Below are positions 1 through 6,520 of a stretch of DNA of 6,528 nucleotides, piece by piece. Every line of letters starts with the position of its first letter. The stretch's first letter is position 1. The translations under genes were made by a program, and so were the position numbers. Source of the stretch: Gemmatimonadales bacterium (GTDB taxonomy: Bacteria > Gemmatimonadota > Gemmatimonadetes > Palauibacterales > Palauibacteraceae); assembly GCA_030636765.1 (NCBI GenBank), contig DAOVWI010000122.1:1-6528 (forward strand), written 5' to 3'. The notes beneath the pieces are model-generated. The model saw only the letters and a program-made list of their open reading frames with translations. It had not been told where the DNA came from and made no database searches.

Positions 1-50
1 CAAGACCCATGCGCGCGACCCACCACGGTTTCTCAGCGACCTGCTGCTGT

Positions 51-78
51 TTGGACGATCCTCCGAGCGACGGATAAT
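51..78 (+). promoter_or_regulatory. Possible sigma70-type promoter for the NTF2-like gene
   Basis: A GATAAT box at 73-78 matches five of six bases of the TATAAT -10 consensus. TTGGAC at 51-56, 16 nt upstream, keeps only the first three bases of the TTGACA -35 consensus. This AT-rich patch stands out in a GC-rich window and lies about 45 nt upstream of the start codon at 124, leaving room for a short leader. The weak -35 makes this a guess from pattern alone; an alternative -10 reading is TAATAT at 75-80. Confidence 0.4.
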
Positions 79-113
79 ATGCAGGAGCTCACTTGAACGC
101 TCACCATAGGAAC

Positions 114-117
114 GGAG
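114..117 (+). promoter_or_regulatory. Ribosome binding site of the NTF2-like gene
   Basis: GGAG lies 6 nt before the ATG at 124, a normal Shine-Dalgarno distance. It supports that ATG as the start. No other in-frame start upstream has a comparable site. Confidence 0.6.
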
Positions 118-123
118 CCTCCG

Positions 124-699
124 ATGAAGAACGAAGCACGTGTGGCGGGTCGGCAGCGCTCGAAGGCGTTCGCCCGCGCGACGCTTCTCGCCGCCGCGCT
201 GGTCGGGCCGGCCGCTCCCCTCGGGGCACAGGGGACCCTCAAAGCCGATCCCCCCGACGTCGAGTCGGTCGATGCGATCATCGCCGCGCTGTATGACGTG
301 ATCTCCGGCCCCGCCGGCCAGGAGCGCGACTGGAACCGCTTTCGTTCGCTTTTCCTGCCCGGGGCGCACCTCGTGCCGACCGTCTTGACGCCCGACGGCA
401 GCATCCGCTACGTGGTGTGGTCGCCCGAGGAGTACGTGACGCGGGCTGGCCCCCAGCTGGAAGAGGTCGGGTTCTTCGAGGCCGAGATCGGCCGCGTAGC
501 TGAGCGTTTCGGCAACATCGCCCACATCTTCAGCACATACGAGAGCAGGCTCGAGGAGGATGCCGACCCGGTCCAGCGTGGAATCAACAGCATACAGCTG
601 TTCTGGGACGGGAAGCGCTGGTGGATTGTGAACATCCTATGGGATCTGGAGCGCGAGGGCCGTGAGATCCCAGAGCGCTACTTGAGCGAGGACTCCTGA
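124..699 (+). CDS. Exported NTF2-like / SnoaL-fold protein, function unknown
   Basis: This 191-residue protein has an N-terminal export signal: a basic stretch (residues 2-18, with several Arg and Lys), a hydrophobic core at about 19-33 and a likely cleavage at LGA-Q near residue 35. The mature part, about 48-178, has the look of the NTF2-like/DUF4440 superfamily. It opens with a helix (VDAIIAALYDVISG), followed by RDWNRFRSLFLPGA, where such proteins place the helix leading into the cone-shaped pocket. It ends in a beta-strand pair, SIQLFWDGKRWWIVNILWD (157-174), typical of the fold's last strands. Members act as small-molecule enzymes, binding proteins or domains of unknown role, and no catalytic residues can be assigned here. 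It is probably periplasmic. It has its own promoter-like region and converges on the efflux operon, ending 10 bp from the adaptor gene's stop, so it is not part of that operon. The fold call is fairly sure; the role is unknown. Confidence 0.75.
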   Translation: MKNEARVAGRQRSKAFARATLLAAALVGPAAPLGAQGTLKADPPDVESVDAIIAALYDVISGPAGQERDWNRFRSLFLPGAHLVPTVLTPDGSIRYVVWSPEEYVTRAGPQLEEVGFFEAEIGRVAERFGNIAHIFSTYESRLEEDADPVQRGINSIQLFWDGKRWWIVNILWDLEREGREIPERYLSEDS

Positions 700-709
700 C
701 GGCCGGCGC

Positions 710-1786
710 CTACGGAGCGGGATTGGAAGGTCCGCCGCGCTCCACCAGTATGGCCATGACGGGCGTACCCTCGGCCAGCCGCTCGAGGCCGCCCACGACG
801 ACCGTGTCCCCGGCGGCGACGCCGGCCCGCAGCTCGACGAAGCCGGGCGTGCGGACGCCGAGTTCGACCTGCCGCCGCGTGGCCTGACCCTCGGTGACCG
901 CCCAGACGTAATCCGCGCCCGAGAGCGGGAGGATCGCGTCCTCCGGCACGACTACGGCGCTCGGCCGCTCATCCATCGCCAAATCGACCTCGATGAACAT
1001 CCCCGGCTTCAGCCGGCGTGTCGGGTTCGGGACGCTGGCCTTCACGGTGATGGTGCGGCTCGGAAGCTTCACCACCGGGTCCACGAACTCCACGACGCCG
1101 CTGAACTCCCGCTCCCTCATGGCGGCGACCCGGAGCGTCAACATCTGACCCACCGCCAGGGCCTCGGCATAGCGCTCGGGCACCTGGAAGGCGGCCCGCT
1201 GCGGATCCACGGTCTGAAGCGTCGTCAGGCGAGTGGCGGTGGACACGTAATCGCCCAGGCTGACAAAGCGCTCCCCGACGACCCCCGAGAAGGGCGCGCG
1301 CACCACCGTCCGATCGAGGCGAAGCTGCTGAAGGTCCAGCTGCGCCTGCGTGCTCCGTGCGCTCGCCTCGGCCACGTCCAGGTTGGCCGGCGAGGTGGCC
1401 TGCTCCTCGATCAGGGCTCGCGTGCGGGCGAGCACCTGTGCGGCCAGGTCCCTCTCCGCCTCGAGCCGGGCGACCTGCGCCCGCAGCTGGGCATCGTCCA
1501 CTCTGAACAGCGGCGTGCCGCGCCGCACCTCCGTGCCCTCTCGGACCAGGATCTCCACGAGCCGGCCCTCGATCTCCGGCCGGAGCTCGATCGACTGCAC
1601 GGCCTCGATCTGGCCCGTGGCGTTGATCGATTCCACGACGCTCTGTTCTCGGGCGACGGCCACCTCCACGGGCATGCCCGGCGGCGGGGCGCCTCCCGCC
1701 GTGCCCTCGCTCGACTCCGCGCTGCAGGCGGCCGCGCCGAATCCCAGCAACGCCACGGCTGCCAACTCACTCCGTATCGTTCTCAT
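710..1786 (-). CDS. RND efflux periplasmic adaptor (membrane fusion protein, MexA/AcrA type)
   Basis: This 358-residue protein is the periplasmic adaptor that links an RND pump to an outer-membrane channel. Its N-terminus has a hydrophobic segment (8-20) ending at Cys21, so it is probably a lipoprotein anchored in the inner membrane, although the lipobox reads AAAC rather than the usual LxxC form. Domains follow the family order: first lipoyl half at about 64-97 (EIEGRLVEILVREGTEVRRG), an alpha-helical hairpin at 98-157 rich in Ala, Gln, Arg and Leu, second lipoyl half at 158-192 with the signature VRAPFSGVVGERFVSLGDYV, beta-barrel at about 197-270 (LKPGMFIEVDL near its end), and a membrane-proximal domain at 275-346. 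Length is close to MexA/AcrA. Its ATG overlaps the pump's TGA by 4 nt (ATGA), so translation is probably coupled and the adaptor partners this pump. It is the last gene of the unit; its stop is 10 bp from the convergent gene. The substrate cannot be read from the sequence. Confidence 0.93.
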   Translation of the reverse strand: MRTIRSELAAVALLGFGAAACSAESSEGTAGGAPPPGMPVEVAVAREQSVVESINATGQIEAVQSIELRPEIEGRLVEILVREGTEVRRGTPLFRVDDAQLRAQVARLEAERDLAAQVLARTRALIEEQATSPANLDVAEASARSTQAQLDLQQLRLDRTVVRAPFSGVVGERFVSLGDYVSTATRLTTLQTVDPQRAAFQVPERYAEALAVGQMLTLRVAAMREREFSGVVEFVDPVVKLPSRTITVKASVPNPTRRLKPGMFIEVDLAMDERPSAVVVPEDAILPLSGADYVWAVTEGQATRRQVELGVRTPGFVELRAGVAAGDTVVVGGLERLAEGTPVMAILVERGGPSNPAP

Positions 1787-4700
1787 CCAGCCTCCGCAGG
1801 CTCGAGCGCCGGCGCTCCCTTTCGGGTTCGGAGCCGGACAAGCAAGCCATCGAGCAGGATGTAGACGACCGGTACCAGGTACAATGTCAATGTCGTCGAA
1901 ACGATCATCCCTCCGAGGATCGCATACCCCAGCGGGCGCCGGCTGGCCGAGCCGGCGCCAAGGCCGAGGGCGATCGGGATAATGGCGCTGATCGTCGCGA
2001 CGGAAGTCATCAGGATCGGCCGTAGGCGAATCCGGCCCGCCTCCAGGATCGCCTCCATCGTGTCCAGGCCGCGTTCCTTCAGCTGGTTCCCGTACTCGAC
2101 GAGCAGGATCGAGTTCTTCGTCGAGAGGCCTATCAGGAGCACCATCCCGATCTGGCTGAAGAGGTTGAGCGTGGAGCCGGCGACCAGAAGCGTGAGCAAC
2201 GCGCCTGTCACCGCGAGCGGCACGGAGAGCAGGATCGTGAACGGATGTACCAATGACTCGAACTGGGACGCCAGCACCATGTAGACCACGACGAGCGCCA
2301 GGATGAACGTGAACAGAAGGGCGGAGCCGCTCTCCTCCAACTCTCGCGAGTCGCCCGCCAGCGCTGTCGTGCTCCCGCGAGGCAGGACCTGGGCGGCGGC
2401 CACATTCAGGGAATCCAATGCCTCCCCGAGCGTGAACCCCGGGGCCAGATTCCCGGTAAGCGTGAAGGAGCGCACCCTCGAGTAGTGGTTCAGCTGACGC
2501 GGGCTCAGCGTCTCTTCGACCCTCACCAGAGCGTCGAGACTCACCAGAGAGCCATCCCTTCCCCGAACGTAGAGGCTCGTCATGTCGCTCGGCGTGGCCC
2601 GAGCGTCGGGCGACATCTGAACGATGACGTCGTAGAGCTTGTTCTCCTGGGTGAACGTGCTGACCTCCCGCCCCCCGAGCATCGTTTGGAGCGTGTGCGC
2701 CACGTCGGCGATCGGCACGCCCAGATCCTCCGCCCGGTCTCGGTCGTAGATCACCGTGAGCTCAGGCTTGTTGATGCGGAGATTGGTGTCGACGTTGATC
2801 AGCCCGGGGATCTGACGCGCCCTCCCCACGAGACGATCCATCCCGACGCCCAGGGAATCGAAGTCCGGATTGCGGACGACGAAATTCACCGGACTGCCCC
2901 AGCCGAACGCGGGCGGGTTGTTCGCGAAGACGAAGACTCCCGGAATCCCGAAGAGCTGAGGCTGGACTTCCGAGATGATCTCCTGCACCGATCGGTCGCG
3001 CTCATCCCAGTCCGATAAGCGGGCGAAGGCAATGCCACTGTTCACCTGCCCGCCCCAGCCGATCACGCTGAACAGATGCTCGATCTCGGGCACATTCAAG
3101 AGAATGGCCTCGATGCGCCGCTGATACTCGTCGGTGTATTCGAGGGACGCGCCCTCCGGCGCCACGGTGATGGCCACGAAGTAGCCCTGGTCTTCCGGCG
3201 GCACGAATTCGCGCTTCAGGCTCTTGAACACGAAGACAGCCAGAAAGACCGTGGCGAAGGCACCACCGACCACGTACCGGCGGTGGCGCACCGCCCAGGC
3301 CAGGCTTGTCTTGTACCAATCGGCGATCCGCAGGAAGACCCCATCGAAGAAGTTGAAGAGCCTACCGTGGCTCTTCGGGACCCGCAGGAGCTTTGCGCTC
3401 AGCATCGGGGTGAGGGTGAGGGCGACGAAGCTCGACACGATGACGGCGCCTGCCATCGTGAGGCCGAACTCGCTGAACAGCCTGCCGGTGGTTCCACGCA
3501 GAAAGGCGAGCGGCGAGAAGACAGCCACCAGGGCTATCGTCGTCGCGATGACCGCGAACGCGATCTCGCTCGTGCCTCTCATGGCGGCATCCGTCGGCGA
3601 CTCGCCCAGCTCCTCCTGATGCCGGTAGGCGTTCTCCATCACGATGATCGCATCGTCTACCACGATCCCGATGGCGAGGATGAGGGCGAGCAGCGTCAGG
3701 TTGTTGATCGTGAAGCCGAGGATGTACATGACCCCAAAGGCCGCGATGATCGAGGTCGGGATCGCCAGGCCCGGGATGATCGTGGCTCTCACGTTGCGCA
3801 GGAAGACGAAGATGATCGCCACGACCAGGAGGCCGGCCAGGAGGAGGGTGCCCTGGGCCTCCTCGATCGAGCGGCGGACGAAGATGGACCTGTCGAAGCC
3901 GACGTTGAGCTCGACGCCCGGCGGAAGCTCCTGCTCGATCTTCGGCAACTCGGCCAGAATGCGGTCCGATACCTTGATCAGGTTGGCCTTCGACTGGCGG
4001 ACCACCCCGATCGCGATGGCGGTCCTTCCCTTGTAGCGCAGGATGGCGCGGTCGCTCTCCGGCCCCAGCTCGACGCGCGCCAGATCCCGTAGCCGGACCA
4101 GCTGCCCGTCCTGACTCGAGACCACCATCCTCCCGAACCCATCCGGCGTCTTGAGCTCCCCGAGCGCCCTGACAGTGAACTCGCGGCGCTGTGACTCGAT
4201 CCGGCCCGCCGGGACCTCCACGTTTCGGCTGCGGATCGCCGCCTCCACGTCCTGGACGGTCAGGCTGCGGGCCACGAGCTCCGAGGCGGAAAGCCAGACG
4301 CGCATCGAGGGCCGCCGCTCCCCGAAGATCTGCGCCCGACCTACGCCGTCCAGCGCCTGAAGCCGGGTCTTGACCACGCGGTCGGCGATCACGGAAAGCT
4401 GGATGAGGTCGTAGTTCTCCCCGGAGAGCGCGATCCACATGAACGGCTGAGCGTCGGAGTCCTGTTTGGCGACGATCGGCTCCTCGATCTCCTGCGGCAG
4501 GCGGCCTCGAACTCGCGACACCTTGTCGCGAACGTCCTGTGCGGCCTCCTCCAGGCCGCGCGAGAGCGTGAACTCGATCGTGATGTTGCTGACCTGCTCC
4601 GCGCTGGAGCTCGTCAGCGTCCGGATGCCGGGGATCGTGCTCAGTTCCTCCTCGAGCACGTCCGTGACCGTGGTCTCGATCACCCGCGGGTTCGCCCCTC

Positions 4701-4854
4701 GAAGCACGGTGGTCACAGAGACGATCGGAGAGTCCACGTCCGGGTACTGGCGCACGGGCAACCGGCTGAAGCCGATCACGCCGAACAGGATCAATCCGGC
4801 GCTCATCATCGCGGTGAGCACGGGTCGCTGGATCGACATGACCGGAAGCCTCAT
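1783..4854 (-). CDS. RND multidrug-type efflux pump, inner-membrane subunit (HAE1/AcrB family)
   Basis: This 1023-residue proton-driven antiporter exports hydrophobic or amphiphilic compounds from periplasm and inner membrane through a tripartite complex. It is slightly shorter than AcrB (1049) and appears intact. TM1 is at about 11-28, followed by a large periplasmic loop, TM2-TM6 at about 335-490, a second periplasmic loop at about 545-840, and TM8-TM12 at about 845-1005. The proton-relay residues are all present: Asp400-Asp401 in TM4 (AIGIVVDDAIIVMEN), Lys913 in TM10 (GLSTKNSILLVEYGN), and Arg943 and Thr950 in the RLRPILMTS motif, matching AcrB D407, D408, K940, R971 and T978. By manual alignment several pocket phenylalanines remain (Phe138, Phe177, Phe595, Phe610), while the switch loop is shorter. 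The start MRLPVMSIQRPVLTAMM fits the family, and a strong GGGAG site precedes it. It starts 1 nt after the upstream gene and overlaps the adaptor gene downstream. Gene order is pump then adaptor, the reverse of acrAB and mexAB. The substrate is not predictable. Confidence 0.96.
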   Translation of the reverse strand: MRLPVMSIQRPVLTAMMSAGLILFGVIGFSRLPVRQYPDVDSPIVSVTTVLRGANPRVIETTVTDVLEEELSTIPGIRTLTSSSAEQVSNITIEFTLSRGLEEAAQDVRDKVSRVRGRLPQEIEEPIVAKQDSDAQPFMWIALSGENYDLIQLSVIADRVVKTRLQALDGVGRAQIFGERRPSMRVWLSASELVARSLTVQDVEAAIRSRNVEVPAGRIESQRREFTVRALGELKTPDGFGRMVVSSQDGQLVRLRDLARVELGPESDRAILRYKGRTAIAIGVVRQSKANLIKVSDRILAELPKIEQELPPGVELNVGFDRSIFVRRSIEEAQGTLLLAGLLVVAIIFVFLRNVRATIIPGLAIPTSIIAAFGVMYILGFTINNLTLLALILAIGIVVDDAIIVMENAYRHQEELGESPTDAAMRGTSEIAFAVIATTIALVAVFSPLAFLRGTTGRLFSEFGLTMAGAVIVSSFVALTLTPMLSAKLLRVPKSHGRLFNFFDGVFLRIADWYKTSLAWAVRHRRYVVGGAFATVFLAVFVFKSLKREFVPPEDQGYFVAITVAPEGASLEYTDEYQRRIEAILLNVPEIEHLFSVIGWGGQVNSGIAFARLSDWDERDRSVQEIISEVQPQLFGIPGVFVFANNPPAFGWGSPVNFVVRNPDFDSLGVGMDRLVGRARQIPGLINVDTNLRINKPELTVIYDRDRAEDLGVPIADVAHTLQTMLGGREVSTFTQENKLYDVIVQMSPDARATPSDMTSLYVRGRDGSLVSLDALVRVEETLSPRQLNHYSRVRSFTLTGNLAPGFTLGEALDSLNVAAAQVLPRGSTTALAGDSRELEESGSALLFTFILALVVVYMVLASQFESLVHPFTILLSVPLAVTGALLTLLVAGSTLNLFSQIGMVLLIGLSTKNSILLVEYGNQLKERGLDTMEAILEAGRIRLRPILMTSVATISAIIPIALGLGAGSASRRPLGYAILGGMIVSTTLTLYLVPVVYILLDGLLVRLRTRKGAPALEPAEAG
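1791..1795 (-). promoter_or_regulatory. Ribosome binding site of the adaptor, inside the pump gene
   Basis: Read on the minus strand, GGAGG lies 4 nt before the adaptor ATG and forms part of the last codons of the pump gene. With the ATGA overlap this means a ribosome ending the pump can restart at once on the adaptor. Confidence 0.7.
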
Positions 4855-4855
4855 C

Positions 4856-5593
4856 TCAGCTCCCGCGCACGACGTTGCGAGGCGCGCTCACTCGTGCGAA
4901 GGGCGCCGGCCGCGGCATCATGGCGGGCGAACGGCCCGCAGCGGGGACGAGGCCTGCCCCCAAGTGCCCGCCCGGATGAAACGTGGGTTGGCCGTGCGGG
5001 TCGCGCGGATGCGCGCCCGGGTGCCCGCCTGGATCGTGCGGATACGGGGTGAACGGAACCAGGTACGCGACGCCGTACGGGTAGTAGCTGCCGTACTCGA
5101 CGTATTCGGCGGCCGCCTCCTCAGGTGTCCCTCCCGCCTGAGAGCCGGGAGCGGCTTCCGGGAGCGGGGCGGCTTCCAAGACGATCGTCTGCACGATCCG
5201 CGTCGGGATCCCGAGCTCGATCAACGTCTCGATCGTGACACAGGCGCACACCGCGAGGCCTCGCTGCGTCTGGAAGCGCTGGAGCGCTCCCCGCGTGAAC
5301 GCGTCCAGCTCGCCCGCCCGCCACGACGCCTCGAACCCGGAGCGCGCGAGCTCTCGCTGAACGGCACGGACCTCGGCATGCCCCAGTCCCTCCAAAACGT
5401 GCAGCGATCGCCGGCCACTCGCGGGATCGACGGTCTCGATCACGCCGATCTCCGCCGTCGCCGCGCTTCGAGCCGGCACGCCCACAACGCTCTGAGCCGG
5501 CACCGCCACGGCGCTCTGAGCCGTCGCGCGCCCGACCGCGGAGGCGAGAAGCAGGCCGGCCAGCAGGCCGCCAGCAAGAGTCGAGGACGTCAT
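4856..5593 (-). CDS. Secreted protein with peptidoglycan-binding-like domain and His/Gly/Pro-rich tail
   Basis: This 245-residue protein is not a recognised named gene. Residues 1-25 look like a signal peptide (LAGGLLAGLLLASAV core, cleavage at ATA-Q), although the n-region MTSSTLAGG has no Lys or Arg. A short repeated linker follows (26-46). Residues about 71-128 resemble the PG_binding_1 fold: VRAVQRELARSGF, then a GELDAFTRGALQRFQTQRGL segment and a closing IETLIELGI helix. Such domains usually tether proteins to the cell wall. An unusual Cys116-Ala-Cys118 pair sits in the last part of the domain. The C-terminus is low in predicted structure: a Tyr-rich patch (EYVEYGSYYPYG, 164-174), then six His in about 25 residues (186, 191, 195, 200, 206, 210) with PGGH repeats, then a Pro/Arg tail. 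No catalytic domain is seen. It lies 9 nt after the channel gene and 1 nt before the pump, so it is probably made with both. A structural or metal-binding periplasmic role is possible but inferred. Confidence 0.75.
   Translation of the reverse strand: MTSSTLAGGLLAGLLLASAVGRATAQSAVAVPAQSVVGVPARSAATAEIGVIETVDPASGRRSLHVLEGLGHAEVRAVQRELARSGFEASWRAGELDAFTRGALQRFQTQRGLAVCACVTIETLIELGIPTRIVQTIVLEAAPLPEAAPGSQAGGTPEEAAAEYVEYGSYYPYGVAYLVPFTPYPHDPGGHPGAHPRDPHGQPTFHPGGHLGAGLVPAAGRSPAMMPRPAPFARVSAPRNVVRGS
4860..4864 (-). promoter_or_regulatory. Ribosome binding site of the RND pump
   Basis: On the minus strand GGGAG stands 5 nt before the pump ATG at 4854. It lies inside the last codons of the upstream gene, whose TGA at 4856-4858 falls between this site and the ATG. 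This settles the pump start and indicates coupled translation. Confidence 0.7.
4952..5032 (-). repeat. Imperfect PGGH-GA repeat in the His-rich tail
   Basis: The tail of the peptidoglycan-binding-like protein contains PGGHPGAH (residues 188-195) and PGGHLGAG (207-214). At the DNA level the plus-strand string GTGCCCGCC recurs at 4964-4972 and 5021-5029, 57 nt apart. This looks like an old internal duplication within a His/Gly/Pro-rich region. Confidence 0.5.
5470..5517 (-). repeat. Two tandem 24-bp units encoding the linker AQS(A/V)V(A/G)VP
   Basis: Units at 5470-5493 and 5494-5517 agree at 20 of 24 positions by direct comparison, and a partial third copy begins at 5518. They encode AQSVVGVP and AQSAVAVP just after the signal peptide, with ARSAATA as a decayed relative. 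The unit is a multiple of three, so gain or loss of copies would keep the frame and only change linker length. Confidence 0.7.
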
Positions 5594-5598
5594 GCGCG

Positions 5599-5604
5599 CC
5601 TTCT
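5599..5604 (-). promoter_or_regulatory. Ribosome binding site of the peptidoglycan-binding-like gene, overlapping the channel stop
   Basis: Minus-strand AGAAGG lies 5 nt before the ATG at 5593 and shares its first two bases with the channel gene's TAG stop (5605-5603). It supports independent initiation at 5593 rather than translation only as an extension of the channel. Confidence 0.6.
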
Positions 5605-6520
5605 ACCCGCCGCCGAAAGGTTGGGTCGCCCCGTCCCCCGGCCTGCCGCGTATGTAGATGTCGCGCTTCGGGTAGGGGATCTCGACGCCGTGTTCGTCGA
5701 ACAGCTGCTTCACACGCTCGGTCACCGTGTCGCCGATCGCACGCCGCTGCCTGACGTCGTCCATCCACAACCTGGCTTCGAGCTTCACGGCCGAGGCCCC
5801 GAAGCTCCGCACGATGACGACCGGCTCCGGCTCAGGCTGTACGCCAGGGGTCTCGTCGATCGCCTGGAGGATGAGCCTTTTCGCGAGCTCCGTGTCGGCA
5901 TCGTAGGCGATCCCGATCGGGATGCGGAGCCTGACGTGCGGGCCGGACGCCGTGTAGTTGATGATGTCGCGCCGCATGATCTCATTGTTCGGTACGACCA
6001 CGATCAGGTTGTCCGTCGTCTGGACCTTCGTCGCGCGCAAGCCGATCTCGATTACGTCTCCCCACGTGGCGGTCTCTTTGGGAGCCGACCAGATTTCGAC
6101 CCGATCGCCCACCTTGAACGGCCGGTCGACCACGAGGAGCACTCCGGCGATGAGATTCGAGAGCGTGTCCTTCGCGGCAAGCGAGATCGCGAGGCCGGCG
6201 ATGCCGGCGCCGGCGAGCAGCGGGGTCACGCGGATGCCGACGGACTCCAGGGCGACCAGTCCGGCGCCCAGGACGAGAAGGATCCGGACGATCGTGTGAA
6301 TGAGCGGAAACGCGGTGTCGTCGAAAGAGGTCTCGGTGCGTGGCGCGATGCGCTCCGACACGATCCGGAGCATGTCGACTAGGAAACCGCTCAATGGAAA
6401 CGCCAGGGTCACGATCCACGCGGCCACCGCCATCGAGGCCACCCTCGCCAACTCCCACGTATGGGCAAGCTGCCAGAGGAGCCAGAACGCGACCGAGATG
6501 CTGAGCAGACGGCGTAGCAA
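5603..6520 (-). CDS. MscS-family small-conductance mechanosensitive channel (5' end possibly outside window)
   Basis: This inner-membrane channel opens under membrane tension and releases solutes after osmotic downshock. The visible 305 residues are close to E. coli MscS (286). Hydrophobic segments lie at about 6-20, 25-50 and 70-95, followed by the Gly/Ala-rich pore helix at about 98-131 (LLAGAGIAGLAISLAAKDTL, then SNLIAGVLLVVDRPFKVGD). The beta domain (about 132-190) carries the family's VVVPNNEI and INYT motifs, and the alpha/beta cytoplasmic domain covers about 195-285. The tail is a short flexible Gly-rich end. The only in-window start is TTG at 6520-6518, with no visible ribosome binding site because just 8 bases remain. 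The frame is open upstream (Val-Arg) and the edge codon reads xTG, so the true start may be an ATG or GTG at 6529-6527 or further out. It is the first visible gene of the unit that includes the efflux pump. The family is clear; the gating solute and the exact start are not. Confidence 0.92.
   Translation of the reverse strand: MLRRLLSISVAFWLLWQLAHTWELARVASMAVAAWIVTLAFPLSGFLVDMLRIVSERIAPRTETSFDDTAFPLIHTIVRILLVLGAGLVALESVGIRVTPLLAGAGIAGLAISLAAKDTLSNLIAGVLLVVDRPFKVGDRVEIWSAPKETATWGDVIEIGLRATKVQTTDNLIVVVPNNEIMRRDIINYTASGPHVRLRIPIGIAYDADTELAKRLILQAIDETPGVQPEPEPVVIVRSFGASAVKLEARLWMDDVRQRRAIGDTVTERVKQLFDEHGVEIPYPKRDIYIRGRPGDGATQPFGGG

Noticed and set aside
33..404. A minus-strand open frame opposite the NTF2-like gene
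   Set aside because: No domain or ribosome binding site supports it, and the plus-strand gene has a signal peptide, a fold match and a ribosome binding site.
693..717. GC-rich inverted pieces between the convergent genes as a Rho-independent terminator
   Set aside because: The stem is broken by an internal loop (3 and 4 base pairs) and no T-run follows on either strand.
3076..4092. A 338-codon plus-strand open frame opposite the pump
   Set aside because: It has highly charged, repetitive composition (runs of Asp, Glu, Arg, His), no family resemblance, and lies wholly inside the conserved pump gene; it is a composition shadow.
3362..4438. A 358-codon minus-strand open frame in another frame of the pump gene
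   Set aside because: The pump frame is intact and conserved across this stretch, so this is neither a frameshifted piece nor an overlapping gene with support; its Arg/Pro/Gly/His-rich protein is typical of an off-frame reading.
4466..6382. A 638-codon open frame on the plus strand, antisense to the channel, wall-binding-like and pump genes
   Set aside because: Its protein is dominated by Arg, Asp, Glu, His and Pro without any recognisable domain, and it spans three well-supported minus-strand genes. Such stop-free antisense frames are expected opposite GC-rich codons.
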